Shown here: positions 41,406-55,140 of the stretch, one piece after another | How the letters are laid out: every line of letters begins with the position of its first letter | Position numbering within the stretch: position 1 is the first letter of the stretch | Assembly: GCA_051294375.1 (NCBI GenBank) | Contig: CM119265.1 | Span: forward strand, 14,396,414 to 14,460,413 | Direction of reading: 5' to 3' | DNA from: Paraspadella gotoi | Taxonomy: Eukaryota; Chaetognatha | DNA length: 64,000 nt | Translations under genes and position numbers: made by a program | The notes under the pieces: model-generated | Told to the model about the DNA's origin: nothing | Seen by the model: the letters and a program-made list of their open reading frames with translations, nothing else | Databases searched by the model: none

Positions 41406-43113
41406 TTATTTAGCCCCTTTACGTTTTACTAGAGTAAAATAAAGCTTTTTTCTTTCAGAATTAGTAAAAATAATTCAATTGTAATTTATTTTTCTATAGT
41501 GTACTTAATTTTGAAATTTATCATAATTTTGACTTAACTTAACTGTAAAGAGGTTTTAACAAAAAAGATTTTAAAATTATACCTTAAAAGAGCCCTGTGA
41601 TTGTTGCTTCATTTTGGTACCATTTCCATCCACATACTCCTCTTTCCTCAAAAGATATTAAAGAAAATCACTTTTTTCTCTCAACCTTCCTTTTAATTTC
41701 TTTTTAAATAAATATTTCACAAAGAAAACTGGACTATTTCATTTAAACCTGATCGTTTGTTATCAAAAACTTCATCAAATGAAAAAAGAAAAACTTGACT
41801 AGCCCTTGAGATATTTGGCTACCAAAATCACAAGGTTTTAAATCGACTTTTTACAGATATCTTACCGTTATTGCCTCAAGATGTTACGTTTCCGCAATTT
41901 TTCCTTTTAAATTTAATTTATATAAAAAATAAAAATTTCAAAATGAGGAAAAGTCGGTCCAGAAGTGAGTAATTGATTTAATCCAGTTGGTTTCATATGA
42001 AAACTACAGTAAAATGTCGTATAAAAAAATTGACAAGCGGTTGAGTCACTGCACTATCGGAATCTCGTTTTTCTAAGTCAATTTTCTAACCGAATCAAGT
42101 CGTTAATCCCTCAAGATTTTCGGTAGTCAGATTCGAACGAAAATCTCTATTAAAAAAATGTGGAATATTTTTTCCGAAGAGAATTGACTCCTAATTAAAT
42201 AGTAAAAACAAATTTTCATAAAATCATTGTATTCTTTCAAGATATTTTCGGTTTCATTATAACCTACTCCTTTTTGCTAGGATCCAGCCAGTTTATCCAT
42301 ATTAAACCGGTTATGCCCAAATGTCGATTGCCAACGAATTTTTAAGAACTCCATATTTGAATGGGCTTAATCTTTATCTTTCGGAACCTCACTGTTGGTT
42401 TTTTTTTCTCTCTCCTTTTTCTCCTCTTTTCCTGTTTTTAAATTGAACTCCCTTTTAAATATAAAATTTAAAGATACGGACTAGAAAGGGTTAGGGATTA
42501 ATGGCAGGGTGGGAATGTTATTGAATTATGGGATTAAGGGGAGCTGGGTTACCGTTATGGTTTAGGCAATTTATTATGTAGAACATTTTAAAATGAAATC
42601 ATCCGAAAATCCGAAAATTCTTATTTTTTATTGTTGTTATTATTATTATTATTATTAGTAGTATTATTATTAGTATTATTATATATATCTTGGTCCACGT
42701 TGCACATGGAATTCAAAATATACAAATTTCTTAATCTATGTTTTGATTTGTGATTGATCATGCTCTGATCAATCAATCAATCATCATCCTACTTATTAAC
42801 GGTCTTTCCTGTGGTGATCCCATAGGCTAAAGTCCCTATGTTGAAAACTTAGACTTGCGATAATGAGTTAGACCCATATCTTTATGCAATGCGCTTTTAT
42901 AATGAGCACCATGATGAGCCCTTGTTTTGCATTCTTTTTGGTTCCTTTTTCTGTCAATTTTGCACAGGAGTTTTTTCCTGTTCTGAGAAGATATTCATTT
43001 CAAGAATATTCTATGATATTTTAATTATGATAAGTAAATTTTTGGCGCAAATTCGTTTTATGTATTGTCTTTTATCGTTTTGCTTTGCTATCGTTGAATT
43101 TGCAAATTTTGGA

Positions 43114-43160
43114 TTTTTTCTTGTTGTTATTAAATAATATTTAATAACAACAAGAAAAAA
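43114..43160. repeat. Perfect 22-bp-arm hairpin
   Basis: Arms 43114-43135 and 43139-43160 are exact inverse complements around a 3-nt loop (AAT). It could be a terminator-like or recombination hairpin, or the relic of a foldback element. Confidence 0.75.
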
Positions 43161-43642
43161 TATTTAATAAATATTTTGGTATTTGATTTTGTTTAGTACC
43201 ATATATATTGTACAATATGTAATATTCATTTGTTATCGTTAAATTTTCCATAAGCTTGGCCTTGCACTTCCCACATGACGGTCTTATAGCGCAAGTCAAC
43301 CCACGTGTATCAAGACTATCAAGACTCTCATCTTTAATCTGGCTTTTAGTGGTTTCTTCTTCGTCTTTGCGCTCCCGCAGATAATGTAGAAATAGCTCCG
43401 TCGTTTCACCCACATCCTTTGCTGTGGCTAAATTAGACTCAAGACGAGAAATGGAAATTCGCTGCTATTCATGAGTCCATTTTTGAGTTTCTATTTTCCT
43501 CCTCTTGCTCGAATTTTTAGCACAAACAAAAAGCTCCATTTCAGAACCAGCTTTCGCCTTTCTCTTCTCCTCTTTTTTCCCTCCCTTCTTTTTTTTTTTC
43601 ATCCGCAATAGTTTCTCTTTCCTCCTTTCCATCCCTCGCTCC

Positions 43643-46600
43643 ATGAGCTATCTCCATGGCGACGACTGCTACGATACGGACGACGAGAACGACGACGACG
43701 AAAAGTACGACGACCTTGAGTGACGACGACTCGACCTTCTAGCGAGACGGGAGCCATGACTAGTGAAGAAAAGATGTGAGGAAAGTCTGTAATGTTGGCT
43801 ACTGTCATTATTACTGAATCGTAATGAGATCGGGCTCTCATTTCAGTACATTGTGTGAAACCATTCTGACCAACCAACATAATGAGTTTCGGGCCCTTAT
43901 TTCAGTAAATTATGTGTGAAACTATTCTGAAGCATCGAAGTGATTTTAGAATATCTTCTTGACCTTTATGATTAAGAAAGGATATTTCTTTAAGAATTTG
44001 CTTTTCACCAATGTTAAAAAACATTTATCTTTTTGTTTACGTACTAGTTTATCGCCTCCGCAACTATTCCTTTTTTCTTCTAACCATTTCCCTATGATTT
44101 TCTCCATTCGCAGAGAACCGTCTCAAATGGGGAGCGTTGATGCTCAAAACTGCTCCCTACCGTCCCACCACCACCATAACGCCTCGCATGATTCTCTCTT
44201 ACACCCCCGCTCGTCTTCCCGCGCGCCACCGCCGCCCTTGACGCCTTCGCTTCTCAAGCCTCGCCTTAAATTCGACCCCGTCACATTCTCTTCGCCGATG
44301 GAGACAGTGGGCGAGACTTCCGCCCCCGACGATGCGGAAGGCGCCTCGCTGCCCCGCGTCTCTTTCCCCACCCCTTCTCCTTCGCTTCCCCGGCCCGGCC
44401 ATTCGCGATATTTTATCGACTCTCGCAACTTCAGGTAAGTTTTTTTTTCGTGTCACACGGATATAGATTACGAATGTGGCGTGACTGAGAAATCAAAAAA
44501 ATTATTAAAAAAATGACTTTTATGAAATAATAAAAAAGTCTTTAGAATATTAAGTATTACAATCGATGGGAGGTGAGCAGAGCCACTGGTACGCGAACTA
44601 GGGCTATTTTAAATAATAAGCTATTATTAACGAAATCTGTCAAATTGTTACTCTTCAGATGAGCAGTTTATTCTAAACTCTTCACGTTTATTTTGTTTTT
44701 CGCCTATTCATCGTTTCCGTCGTCTGCTGTGAAATCAAATTAATTTCTCGCTCATCCGTTACGCCCTTGGGACGCAAAAACGTCAGTTATAATTTAGTTC
44801 ATCGTTTTTCAATATTTTTACCTATTTCTGCTAGAAACTATTTTAACTGATTTAACGTAATAATGATTTCGGATTATGCATGTGATAGTCGTCATTACTA
44901 CTGTTATATACGGCGTTTTATATTTTTAAGGTGTCGTAAAAGTTAGGAAAAATTGTAATAAAATTTTGAATTTAATCGATTTTCTAGGTTATGGTCGGAT
45001 TAATTTGATTTGATTTGTAATGCACATAAATGTGACAATTAACACATTGACAATAAAAATCGTTAAAGAGCGGTACATGAAACTATGTACATAAATAGGT
45101 ATATATATACAATTATATATACATACATACATACAATTATACATATACACAAGTCTACGCAATAGATTACAAATATTGTGAGTTGGATAAAATTATATCC
45201 GTTTGGAATATCAAATATATCAAAATTCAATATAAATGCCTGACGACCGGTTATAAGTTATAATTCGGTACGGCCCGGTCGGTCAGCTGGGCCCGTCTGC
45301 TCTCCGTCGGCTGCGGAAAGAAGTTGCATGTAAAAAAAGACATTAACATTAACATAGAATATAAACACTCATTAAACAGTCATCATTCACATTTTGGACT
45401 GGATTGGAACCACTCAATGCTTTCCTGTTTCTATTACGTTCTATTGCGTTTCATTGTGAATAATTGTGATTTTTATTTTTGTCGGATATAGATGTTTTAG
45501 TTGCTTGCCAGTAAAAGCTTTGATTATTTTATTAAGGAACCCATTTAATATCAAGACGATTTCAAGTGACATAAGAAACATTTACTATTAACTTTTTGGT
45601 GCCGCTGTCCCCCCAGGTTCAAGGGTGGTTTCTGTCCCGACGTCTTCTCCCTCTCCGCTAGGTCGAGGAGGGGGTCTTTTCATCAATTATGACCTTTAAC
45701 TCTTCCTTATGTTTAGAAAAAAAAAGGTAAAACAAGTTTTTAGCCGGATCTGCTTAAAGCAGATTCCGGCTCTATAATTCACTTTGTCGGTCCGCCCCCT
45801 CAATCTTGTCGGTCATTCACTTAAATCATGACAGAATATTGAATTGTGCAAAAAAAGATGCCCGTCTGTCTGTCCATGCGTCCGCCCGTCCGTCCGTACC
45901 CCCTTAGCTTTGAACGCCAATTATTGGAAGGAGCAATTGAATTGAAATTTTGTACATATGTGGTTAGAAAAGTGTGTGATTGAGCAGGAAATCAAGTTTC
46001 GATGGAATTGTCTAAATGGATTTAGTTAAAATGGAGAAAACAAAATTCTATTTCTCTATTTGTTTTTTTTATATTAAATGTAAATTTAAGCTGCATTAAT
46101 TATTAATAAATTAGTAATTAATTAATTAATATTTATTTTGTAATTAATTAATTTGGTGATCGAATTGTTTTGTGATTGAGAGTCGAGACAAAATGGAAAA
46201 CGATTAAGACACAAAAAAAAATTAATTAATTAATTATCTGATCAGCTGCTTACCGCTCATGATCGTGGGCAGATCCGGCATTGTTTGCTCAAACTCGTTT
46301 CATTACTGTCGTAATAATTTATATGTTTCTATTTGGCACAAAAGTTTTCATCGTCAAATGCAACATTGTGAATCTTATTTATTGTCAGCTGATACGCATT
46401 GAAGTAGAGCTATTATGACATTTTATGCTAAATTCCTGAAGCTTTTTTGTTTACATTAACTTTTAGCCGGATCTGCTTATCGAAAATTTCGACTTTGATT
46501 CAATTTTTCGTTCTGTCGGTCGCCCCCCATAGTTTGATCGTGCAGTTTCGTATAGCATTTTAAAACATCAAATTATGAAAAAAAGTCAATATTTTGGTCG

Positions 46601-49600
46601 TCCGTCCCCATTAGCTCGGTGGATTTGGACAATTGACTTGAAATTTTGTGTGTGGGTAAAGAAATGTGTGATTGAGCTGTAAATCAAATTTTGATAGAAT
46701 TGTTTAAATGGAAATAAGTTTAAATAAAAAAGCAAGACATATTTTACTATTTGATTAGATTTTTTTGGTTAAATATCGAAACTCTAATAATAATTACACA
46801 ATCACCACAACTACTACTAAACAATGACCACAACAACCACAATGTCCACAATTACCATATCACTACTTCTAAAAACCATAACTTTTATAATTTAATAATT
46901 ATACGTAGTGGTTATAGTTATTTAATTTATTTATTTATTAATTACACTTCCATTGACGTCTTAAAGTTAAACATATAAAAAAACTATTTTAGAACTAAAA
47001 TTGATAAATTTTCGCTAATTAAGCATTGTTTGAAAATGCATGGTTCGTTTTACTTCCAATTTTCCTAAATTATTCCAAATCTGACTTGAACTGCTGATGT
47101 TCATAAACCTGAAAATTAAGGAATACTAATATTTTTGTGGTAATAAATACGTTTTTGTGGAAGAGTAAACGACTAAACGTCTGTACAACTGATCAAAACA
47201 AAAATAGGGGGCCCATATCTTGGCTCAGAGGTCAAATATTGAAATTCGCCTCAATAGTTTTATTTGTATTCACATAGGGATCGTTCATACCATATTTCAA
47301 TAAATTTGGTCCTGTTGTTTTTGTGGAACACATTCTGGCAAAAAAAAAACCTCATTTTATAAGATGAAACCTTCTGATTAGTTGCTTACCGCTAAATTAT
47401 TATTATATGAGCAGATCCATGATTGTTTGCTCAAACTTGTTTACTGTACGTATGTTGGACGTTTTTTAAAGTTCGCATTACTGTGGAGTTTTTTTAATAA
47501 AAAAAAAAATTAGTAAAAAAAATGATTTTATTATTAAATTCCAAAACAAACGTAGACATAGTAAAAATTTTTGTTCTGATCTTAAACAGAGATATTTAAA
47601 GATATGAGTGCGCTTTCTCGCCCTCCCCTGCCCTCCCCTTTGCTATTTCTATTTTATTTTTTTCTCTTTCTCTTTCTGTCTATTTTTTTTTAACTCATTA
47701 TTCGCTAGAAACATATTTTAAAGACGTCACGGTTTAGTTTTTTATTAAACTCCAACTAAAGGGAGGAGAAAAGAATATTTATATATTTTTACTCACTTTT
47801 TTAAGCCAAACGGATGATAATGATTTCGCCAATGCTTCTCCGCGCTCAACTTTACACCCACCCCCCATTGTTGGAGACAACACCAGTGGAGGAAGTGGTA
47901 CCTCCTTGCCTCATACCATCTCCGACGCTAGGTGAGTTCGGAAGGGAAAAACTCATTACTTATGTGCACGTGAAGGGAACTAAGCTTCAGAATTCTCCGG
48001 TTCTTGTCTTCTTATTTTCCGCTTCTCCTTATATTTTGTTTTTGGCGTCGTGCTTATTGAGGACTTGCGCTATCGCGTCTTCGAGAGTTAACTCCACGAT
48101 TTGATTTAACCGATCTTTTTTAGGTATATTTTAGACGCGTTCCTACAGAGACGCTGCTCAAGCCTGTCTCGCTCCGGTCAAGGCTACTTATCTTCCACTC
48201 CGTCCGACGATGAGAATCGCCCCATCTCCCACCCTGATCCCGCTCCGTCCACATCTCTCGGCTCATCCTCCGCTTCAGGTGGGAATCGACGAATCGTGAA
48301 TCGTGATGTGGTATTTTTTTTCGTCGTCATTTACGTCAAATAGCGGGCTTAACGGGTTGCTGAATAATGAATTTTTCTCTTGCACAATGAATAAATGGAG
48401 CATCTGGCTGCCTAAATTTGCTTTCAGTGTCTGTTATCACCACTTTCGCTTTTCACCCCTCCCCCCTATTTTCTATTTTCGCTAACTCCTCTTCCCGTCC
48501 CTTCGCTCCTGCAAACATCACGCGATGATATCGGTTTACGGCTCAGCCTCTTCGAACAAGTCCCCAGTTGCACTGGTAGACGTTACGAAAAGGGTATCCG
48601 TCCAATCGGGCAGAAAAGGAGAGGAAAAAGGAGATGGCCATCCTGCGGAAAAAAACTATGCGCAAAAGAACTATAGGAGAGGTGAAGAAGTTGATGGTCT
48701 TCCTTCTATGCGACGGCCGTCGAGTCCCACCGACAACAACAGCAACACTCTCCCGGCTGCGAATAGACGTCCATCCTCAGCCGGTTCGACCCACATTTCC
48801 TCAACCCTGCCTCGGGGCGGCGTTTTGGAGTCGTGGTCCGCGTCGCCGGCGGCGGTCAATCAAGATAAACCCGGAGACCATCATCCCCGCGAACGACGTC
48901 ACACTAATCTTTTCCAAAACCTCAAGGATTTTACGCATAAGAGACATCGAACGGGGGGAGAAAGCAAAAAGTCCAAGTCGGATTCCGAGGCCCAGACTTT
49001 GTCGGTGCTGACGACACGGCGCCGAGACCCTACCGCCGGTGTCGATTCGCAAGAGTCGGTGGTCAATAGGAAAAAGTCGAAAATGAACAAGGAGAGGTTT
49101 AAAGGGGTTGTCAGGATGATGTCTTTGTCCAAGGAGAAAGATACGAGGTGAGTTATTAACAGTTTTATCATTCATGTTATTCGATAAAGTCTCGATTTTC
49201 TTTTCCTTCTCTGTTGCAGGAAGCATTCGAGGCCGATCGATCGGTCCGCCGAGACCCGCCGACGTTTCGTTTCTAAAGCCACCGTCGACGAGGATCTCGG
49301 AGATTTGACCCAAGTTGGCATTTTTAAAAGCGCCGATGCTGCTCGAAAAAGCGAAGTCGACTTTCGTCGAGGCGGCAAGACCTCCGGAAATTTTGCTGCT
49401 GATCTCGGACCGACGACATATCCCGACACCTTACGTGATTCCAAAGGGCGCCGTATTTCTCGTGATCGTATCAACGCGCAGTGGGACAAAAAAGGCGCCG
49501 TCGTTCGCGCCGATTTTCGGCCGGAGGACGATCCAGGGACGCTCGGCGGAGAAAGCTCGTCTGACGAAGAGGAAGGCGATTCCAAAGGTTTTGCCAGTTT

Positions 49601-50828
49601 TAAAAAGTTCTTTCGAGGGACCGTAGGGCTTAACGTTTTCCGGAAGCGAAAGAAAAAGAAAAACGGTGATAATGAGAGAACTGCTCGGGGAACCAGCTGT
49701 CACCCGGCCATCGACGTTACCAAGAAGCCGGCATCAGACGCGGCGCTTGAGGCGCCACTAGCGGAACCAGAAGATTCTAATACCCCCGAACACAAGGTTA
49801 GCAATGTTCCCAGCTCTCTCCCGCCGTCCATGTCGGATTCACAAGTGATGACCGTTGAGCTGGAAGGCATTTTGACAATCGGAGAGGCCCACCAGAAGGA
49901 GACCGTCCGTGATAAGGAAACTCTCATACCAGTGGGCCCTCGAAGATCCCCGAAGCCTTTGGACATCAACAGCCCCAGCGAATCTATCGAGCTGATGGAC
50001 CAGTGCGATAGTCTTCCATTCGATCAGTTGACAGACGAGCAGCGTCAGGCCAAGATTGACAAAGTCGTTGCAAAATTAGAAGAGATTTCTACTAAGATTT
50101 CTAACTCGCCGACGCCGACCATGGAAACGGCTACCTCCACCTCCGGGTCCGCATCTAGTGAAGTTTCGTCTGCCTATGCTTACGCTATCCTTCAAGGCCT
50201 TCGCGACATCATTCCCTCTTACCCGTTTGGGTCTTCCGCTTCCGAAACTGCGCCCCAGACTACGTCTTTGTCGTCAACAGTAGACAACGGCGATCTACCC
50301 TACACTTTCACTCCGAGCATCCCGGGGACGACAAATCAACCTCCAATTTCCCCCGAATCTGGAGTGGTTATGACTTCCGAGGCCGCCACTCCTGATGGAA
50401 GGGAGGAGCGTCCTCCGACCCAAACCTCGAATCTTGGTCCTCCGGGACCCAGTGGCCGTCGCCGAGCGTCTGTCCCCCGCACGCTGAACCTCGACCTAAA
50501 TCGCCCCGAAGATCGTGCCCTGCTTTACAAGCCAATTTTGCAGGAGCTTCTGCGCCCAACCTCTGAATTCGCCCACTTTTCCAGAATCGCCTCCACTGTT
50601 CTCCAGCCTCTCAATCGTGCCGGTCAATTGGCCAAGTTTTTCGAGATAACTTCTAACGCTGTCCTCATGACCGGATCACCCTCGGATCAGGAGCGGTTAA
50701 AGGAATGGGCCCTCAGATACTTTGAGGAGAACCTTGCTCCCTACATCGTTGATCAGGGATGGGAGTTTGTTTTGGACGAAGGTGGAGGGGCAGAGACGGA
50801 GACTTCGAGGGACTCGGAGCTGGATTAG
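43643..50828 (+). CDS. Large disordered protein with Bcl-2-like BH4/BH1/BH2 segments
   Basis: Predicted exons 43643-43704 (tentative), 44114-44434, 47806-47931, 48124-48278, 48547-49147 and 49220-50828, all phase-compatible, give about 957 residues. If exon 1 is wrong, an ATG at 44131 is the likely start. Most of the chain is Ser/Pro/Thr- and charge-rich without a fold. An early segment, YILDAFLQRR followed by SLSRSGQGY, resembles BH4. The C-terminal 90 residues are helical, with NRAGQLAKFFEITSNAVLM in the BH1 position and LKEWALRYFEENLAPYIVDQ then GWEFVLDEG closely matching BH2. Bcl-2 proteins have these in this order with a disordered loop after BH4, which here would be some 600-700 residues. 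No BH3 or C-terminal membrane anchor is clear. Family membership is inference; otherwise I do not recognise it. Confidence 0.55.
45742..46280. mobile_element. TIR element, copy A
   Basis: Starts AGCCGGATCTGC, then a nearby inverted copy GCAGATTCCGGCT, and ends GCAGATCCGGC. The interior contains CCGTC-type repeats, TTGAAATTTTGT, and ATTAATTAA runs. No coding capacity, so it is non-autonomous. The terminal sequence occurs three times per element. Confidence 0.7.
46465..47419. mobile_element. TIR element, copy B (interrupted)
   Basis: Starts AGCCGGATCTGCTTA and ends with GCAGATCCAT then GATTGTTTGCTCAAACT, matching the ends of copy A. It is longer and diverged in the middle (about 46750-47380), where other DNA appears inserted. 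Confidence 0.55.
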
Positions 50829-52569
50829 CTATTTATTTAAAGTTTCCCCTTTTTCGTTTTACATGGTGGATGTCGATCCGAAGTGAACTTTGTTAGAAAA
50901 AATACGACTCTCTTTAACAGTTTATCAGTCACCCGTCCCTTCCTTGCACTCAGTCACGATTTGCTCATCACTTAGAAATGTTTGAAGTGCCTTTCTCGTC
51001 TCTTGTTAGAAAATTTTTTTTATGGCAGAATAGTTTCCTGGAGTGTTTTTTAAGGTTTTTACCTTTAGCTTTTATTATGGTAGTTTACATTTGTTTCTGC
51101 GGCCTCGTTCTTATAATTAATCGCCTTTTGGCGTCTTATTAATTTAAAGCTTACGTCGAATAGTGGTGCCTTTTTTCAACACATGTAGCTTGTAATTTGT
51201 TTACTAAGATATTTCATTCAACCGATAAAAAATATTTTTACGCCGCTATTTGTTTAATTAGGCTTCATTTTTTAAACAAAATTGGTGGTAATCGATGTTG
51301 ATATGCATTTTATTATTTTCATGTAGGTTAAAAGTTTATGAGAAACTGATTTGAAATTACTAACGGAATCCCAACAAAAAGGGACGACGCAACGAACGTA
51401 AGTACGTATAAGTATTCTTTATTAAAATATATAATACCGAAACACAATCTTAGGACAATTATAATTAGTAATTGTAACTTAATTAGTAACCTATAAAACA
51501 ATTTTGGACGCTATAATCTTTAAAAAAACTCTATTCCCTCTTTATGATTGCGCCCATAAGGAATACGTATGACTGTGTTATTCCGACGATTCACACCGAG
51601 AAAGATGTCAGCTGTTTTTTAACTCAAAAGTCAAATGGTGGTGCGTCCACAGTGCTTCCTTTCAAAAGAGGAGCGTTTTTGATTTATAGTTTTGGCTTAT
51701 CGGCCGTCGCGCATGCCCCGGACAGAGTCTTTTCTCTGGCTGCCCTAAAACCTAAGCTTCTTTCTTAATCTTGTCACGCGTTCGCGCGAATGCGCTTCAT
51801 ACAACTCATTCCATATTCCTCGGGGTCATTTGCACGCATAAGTCACGTCTTCCGTGGTTGCTGGTTTCTGTTACAGTAACGCCGAGTAACGGCACTTAAT
51901 CTAAGTCTTCACAATTTTCCGTCAAGGCCGAAATTATTGGCCACGAACTTAATCTATCTCTTTAAGCGTCCTTTCCCGACTGCAACTAACAATGTCTTAA
52001 GATTTTCATTCCTTTTTTCTTGTTTAAGTTAAGTTAAACCTTATGTATGTATATCATAATAGACATCTTCCCAAGTTGTAAGTTTTTTCTCAAAGGCTCA
52101 GTCCCCGCTCATTCTCTCGCAATAATGGAGCCTCTGGAAATGGAAAAAATTAATTTTGCTTTCCGTATTCTTTCAATAATTTTTTGGTTTCCCTTTTTAC
52201 CCTAGGGTTTACGTTCAATAGTTCATTTAGTTATCCTCTTAATCAGGGGAATGCTTTTTAGTTAGGGAAAATCGTTGAAGTGTTTGGGTTTGTTTACTTT
52301 AGGATGTTCCATCTGTCTTTCACTAATTCTGTGACCCAGTCTCGCGTCGCCTACGTTTTACTTATATATGCATAACGACGCTTTGAGTCAAGAATTGCAG
52401 CCCACTGGCTGCTGAGTACTTACTAACTGGATGAGCCTCGATCTTTTTATACCTGCATCCCTGCTAGTTTTGCCAGGGGTAAAAAACGCGTAACTAGTTG
52501 ATTTGTTCACATGTCTACATAGTATCTTGATCCGAGAAACTTTTACTTATCTCCGTCAATAATATTTTT

Positions 52570-53155
52570 AGTCGGATCTGCTTATCAGCAGATTCCGACT
52601 CTATAATTCACTTTGTCGGTCCCACCCCAAAATCTTGTTGGTAAATCATTATTATATCAGAACCTCGAATTTTGATAAATTAAACAAAAAAACGTTGTCC
52701 GTCCATCCATCTTTCCATCCCCCGTTAGCAAAAAACTCCAATTTCTCGTGATTGGATGGATGGATTGGAATGAAATTTTGTGTGTGGGTAGCAAAGTGTA
52801 TGATTAAGCTGGAAATCAAGTTTCTTTGGAATCATCTGAGTAGAAATGAGTTTAAATTAAAAAAATAAAAAACCTGTTTCACTAATTGATTATGCTTCTT
52901 TTTTTATATTAAATGTAAATGCAAGATGTAATAATTAATCAATTAGTCATTTAATTAATTAATAATTAATTAATCAGTCAATTAATTATTCAATCAATCA
53001 ATCAAGTCAATTGTTATCAGCATAATTGGCATCGTTGTCGTCATTGCTTTTATCATGGATCAAATTAATTAATTGAAAATTGCCTAATTAATTAATTAAC
53101 TTGAATGAATAAATTAATTGATTAATTACCGCTAATGATCGTGGGCAGATCCGAC
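52570..53155. mobile_element. TIR element, copy C
   Basis: Starts AGTCGGATCTGC, then GCAGATTCCGACT, and ends GCAGATCCGAC. Compared with copy A the C-to-T change at the start is matched by G-to-A in both complementary copies. The interior is shared with copies A and B and with the mTOR intron. Confidence 0.75.
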
Positions 53156-53373
53156 ATTGTTTGTTGGTTTGTTGGTTCCCATTCTTTGTAATTGTAATTG
53201 TATTTTCATCTTTTGGGGGATTTGTTGTTTGCCAATAATTAACACAAGATTGCATAGTAATATGAGGGTTTTAAAAAAATTCAATCAGAACTGGGTCAGC
53301 CTCTTTCAAATAAATCCATATTTTTTGGACTACTTTGTCTTTAATTTGAATTTAATGAAATATAGTAAGTTTA

Positions 53374-53441
53374 TATTATTTCGATATGAGTCACAAAATT
53401 TATTTCATGATCTTAAATATAAAAGTTCTTCTCATAATATA
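53374..53441 (+). repeat. 68-nt direct repeat, left copy
   Basis: Identical to 55141-55208 in the same orientation; sequence on either side is unrelated. Confidence 0.85.
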
Positions 53442-55140
53442 TAAAAACTTAACTTTATGCATTAGTGCTAATTCTTTAGTTGTAACGTCTGCAAATCCAC
53501 TTTTCACAGAGAAACTGCAGTTTTGAATAATATAATTTTTCCTAATGGTTCATTTTAACAAAACAAACAAAAAAACGCCTCGTGGCAGCCACTAAGTCTT
53601 ATCCATACTGTTTTGAATGGGTCGAACTCTCCATTTATCTTTTTTCGCTCTAGTCTCTTGCTCCCGTCCTTCAAAAAAAAATTCACACGGTACAATTGCT
53701 GGATAAGGTCAAATGGGGAACTCTTTTTAGAGTATGATACTTTCACCTAAATCAGAGGCCAATGATACATTGATAGCTAGTTTATTTCCTGTCTCAAATA
53801 TGATTCCGATTTAAAAAAAAAACGTTTTTTACAAAAAAGTATTTTTTAAAAAAATAATTGACAATTTCTGATTTCATGTTGGGTTAACGATCAAATTAGT
53901 TTTTTTTTTAAATTGACTTGGGTATTTAAGATTTGTCAAGCCAAGCGCGAAGGAAAAAATACGCTTAAAAGATGAATAGATGATCGCGATGTGGCTTTTT
54001 CCTTCTGATTCCATCGCCTTTCGTCCTTCATTCCCTTGCGCGCGGATCTAAGACCGGGAGAAGAGGCATTGAGAAAGAAGGGTTAGTCGTTGGGAGGGGG
54101 GAATATCTTCGTCGTTTCTCCACGGCCCAGTCGCCGTCCGTTTTATGGTCGTCGTTGCAGCCGCACCACGATCGTCAAAGTCATCGTCGTCGCCACACCA
54201 TGGTCGTCGCTGTTGTCGTCGTCTTGGCAACCATGAGTTGCGTGGGTCTTCACGTGATCGCGCTTTTGCCCAGGGATCCGCGCGCGCTTTAGAGGACGAC
54301 GAGATTCGTCAAAGTGAATAAGTTTAACCAATGGGAGACCGACCGAGTCAGGACTCAACCAATAATATTAAAGCTACAAAGGTTTCCCATTCGCTTTTAT
54401 GGAAAAACCGCCAGTTTCCTTCGCAGTCCTCGGTCTCGAAGAATAAAATAGTAGGAAAAAATGGCTATACCACATTTTCACGAAAAGGAAATATAAAACT
54501 GGATGACTTGGATAAATCTAAGTATTGCTGATTCTGTTTAACTTTAAATATTATAAATTGATTATATGCGATATATAACATACACTACAACACTGTTCCA
54601 TTATATTTTGCTGTCACTCAATTTTTCGTTGTTTTTTTCTCATTCCCATTATTTTAAGAAAAAATTAAAACTCAAATTTATAATTTTTTTTGGAAATCAG
54701 ATTATAAATTCTAATTTAGTGTTAAAAAATAATTAATAAAACACCATAAAATGGTTTTAACTTATACGTAAAATTTGTAAATTATACGTAAAATACGTAA
54801 AGTTCATTACCGCCTAATTGCTATCAATCGTTCATAATTTTCATGTCTGTTTAATAGTTCATGGAGTTACATATATTTTTAAAGGCTATATCTTATAGAA
54901 GTGATAATATAAGACTTGAATTTTTTGGTCTATTTTTGGTACTCTTCCGTCACATGATATTTTTCATATCCTTTTTTTAAAATTTCTTGTCTATATTCGC
55001 GATTCTCCCTTTAAAAAAAAATTATTCAATTTGATTATAATATTAAAACTTTTGCGCTCAGACAATAAGTACACACTGCGGTTAAAGAATTGCCACTTTT
55101 TTCACACTACAAAAAACTCCATATTTGATGGCTAAATTTC

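Larger units (their letters stand above)
40221..43642. other. Intergenic AT-rich DNA between APPL and the Bcl-2-like gene
   Basis: Contains a possible 65-codon minus-strand frame (40577-40774), a 176-bp inverted-repeat element with TTAGGG-like tract (41230-41405), TAT/TTA microsatellites near 42630-42690 and a perfect hairpin at 43114-43160. No conserved gene recognised. Confidence 0.6.
44435..47805. other. 3.4-kb intron with two TIR-element copies
   Basis: Holds TIR-element copies A (45742-46280) and B (46465-47419), an (AT/AC)-rich microsatellite region near 45095-45150 and a GC-rich patch near 45255-45330 of unknown origin. No exon seen. Confidence 0.6.

Noticed and set aside
51544-51768. 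Open frame in the region after the Bcl-2-like gene
   Set aside because: No splice or family support; treated as chance in an unassigned repeat-like stretch.
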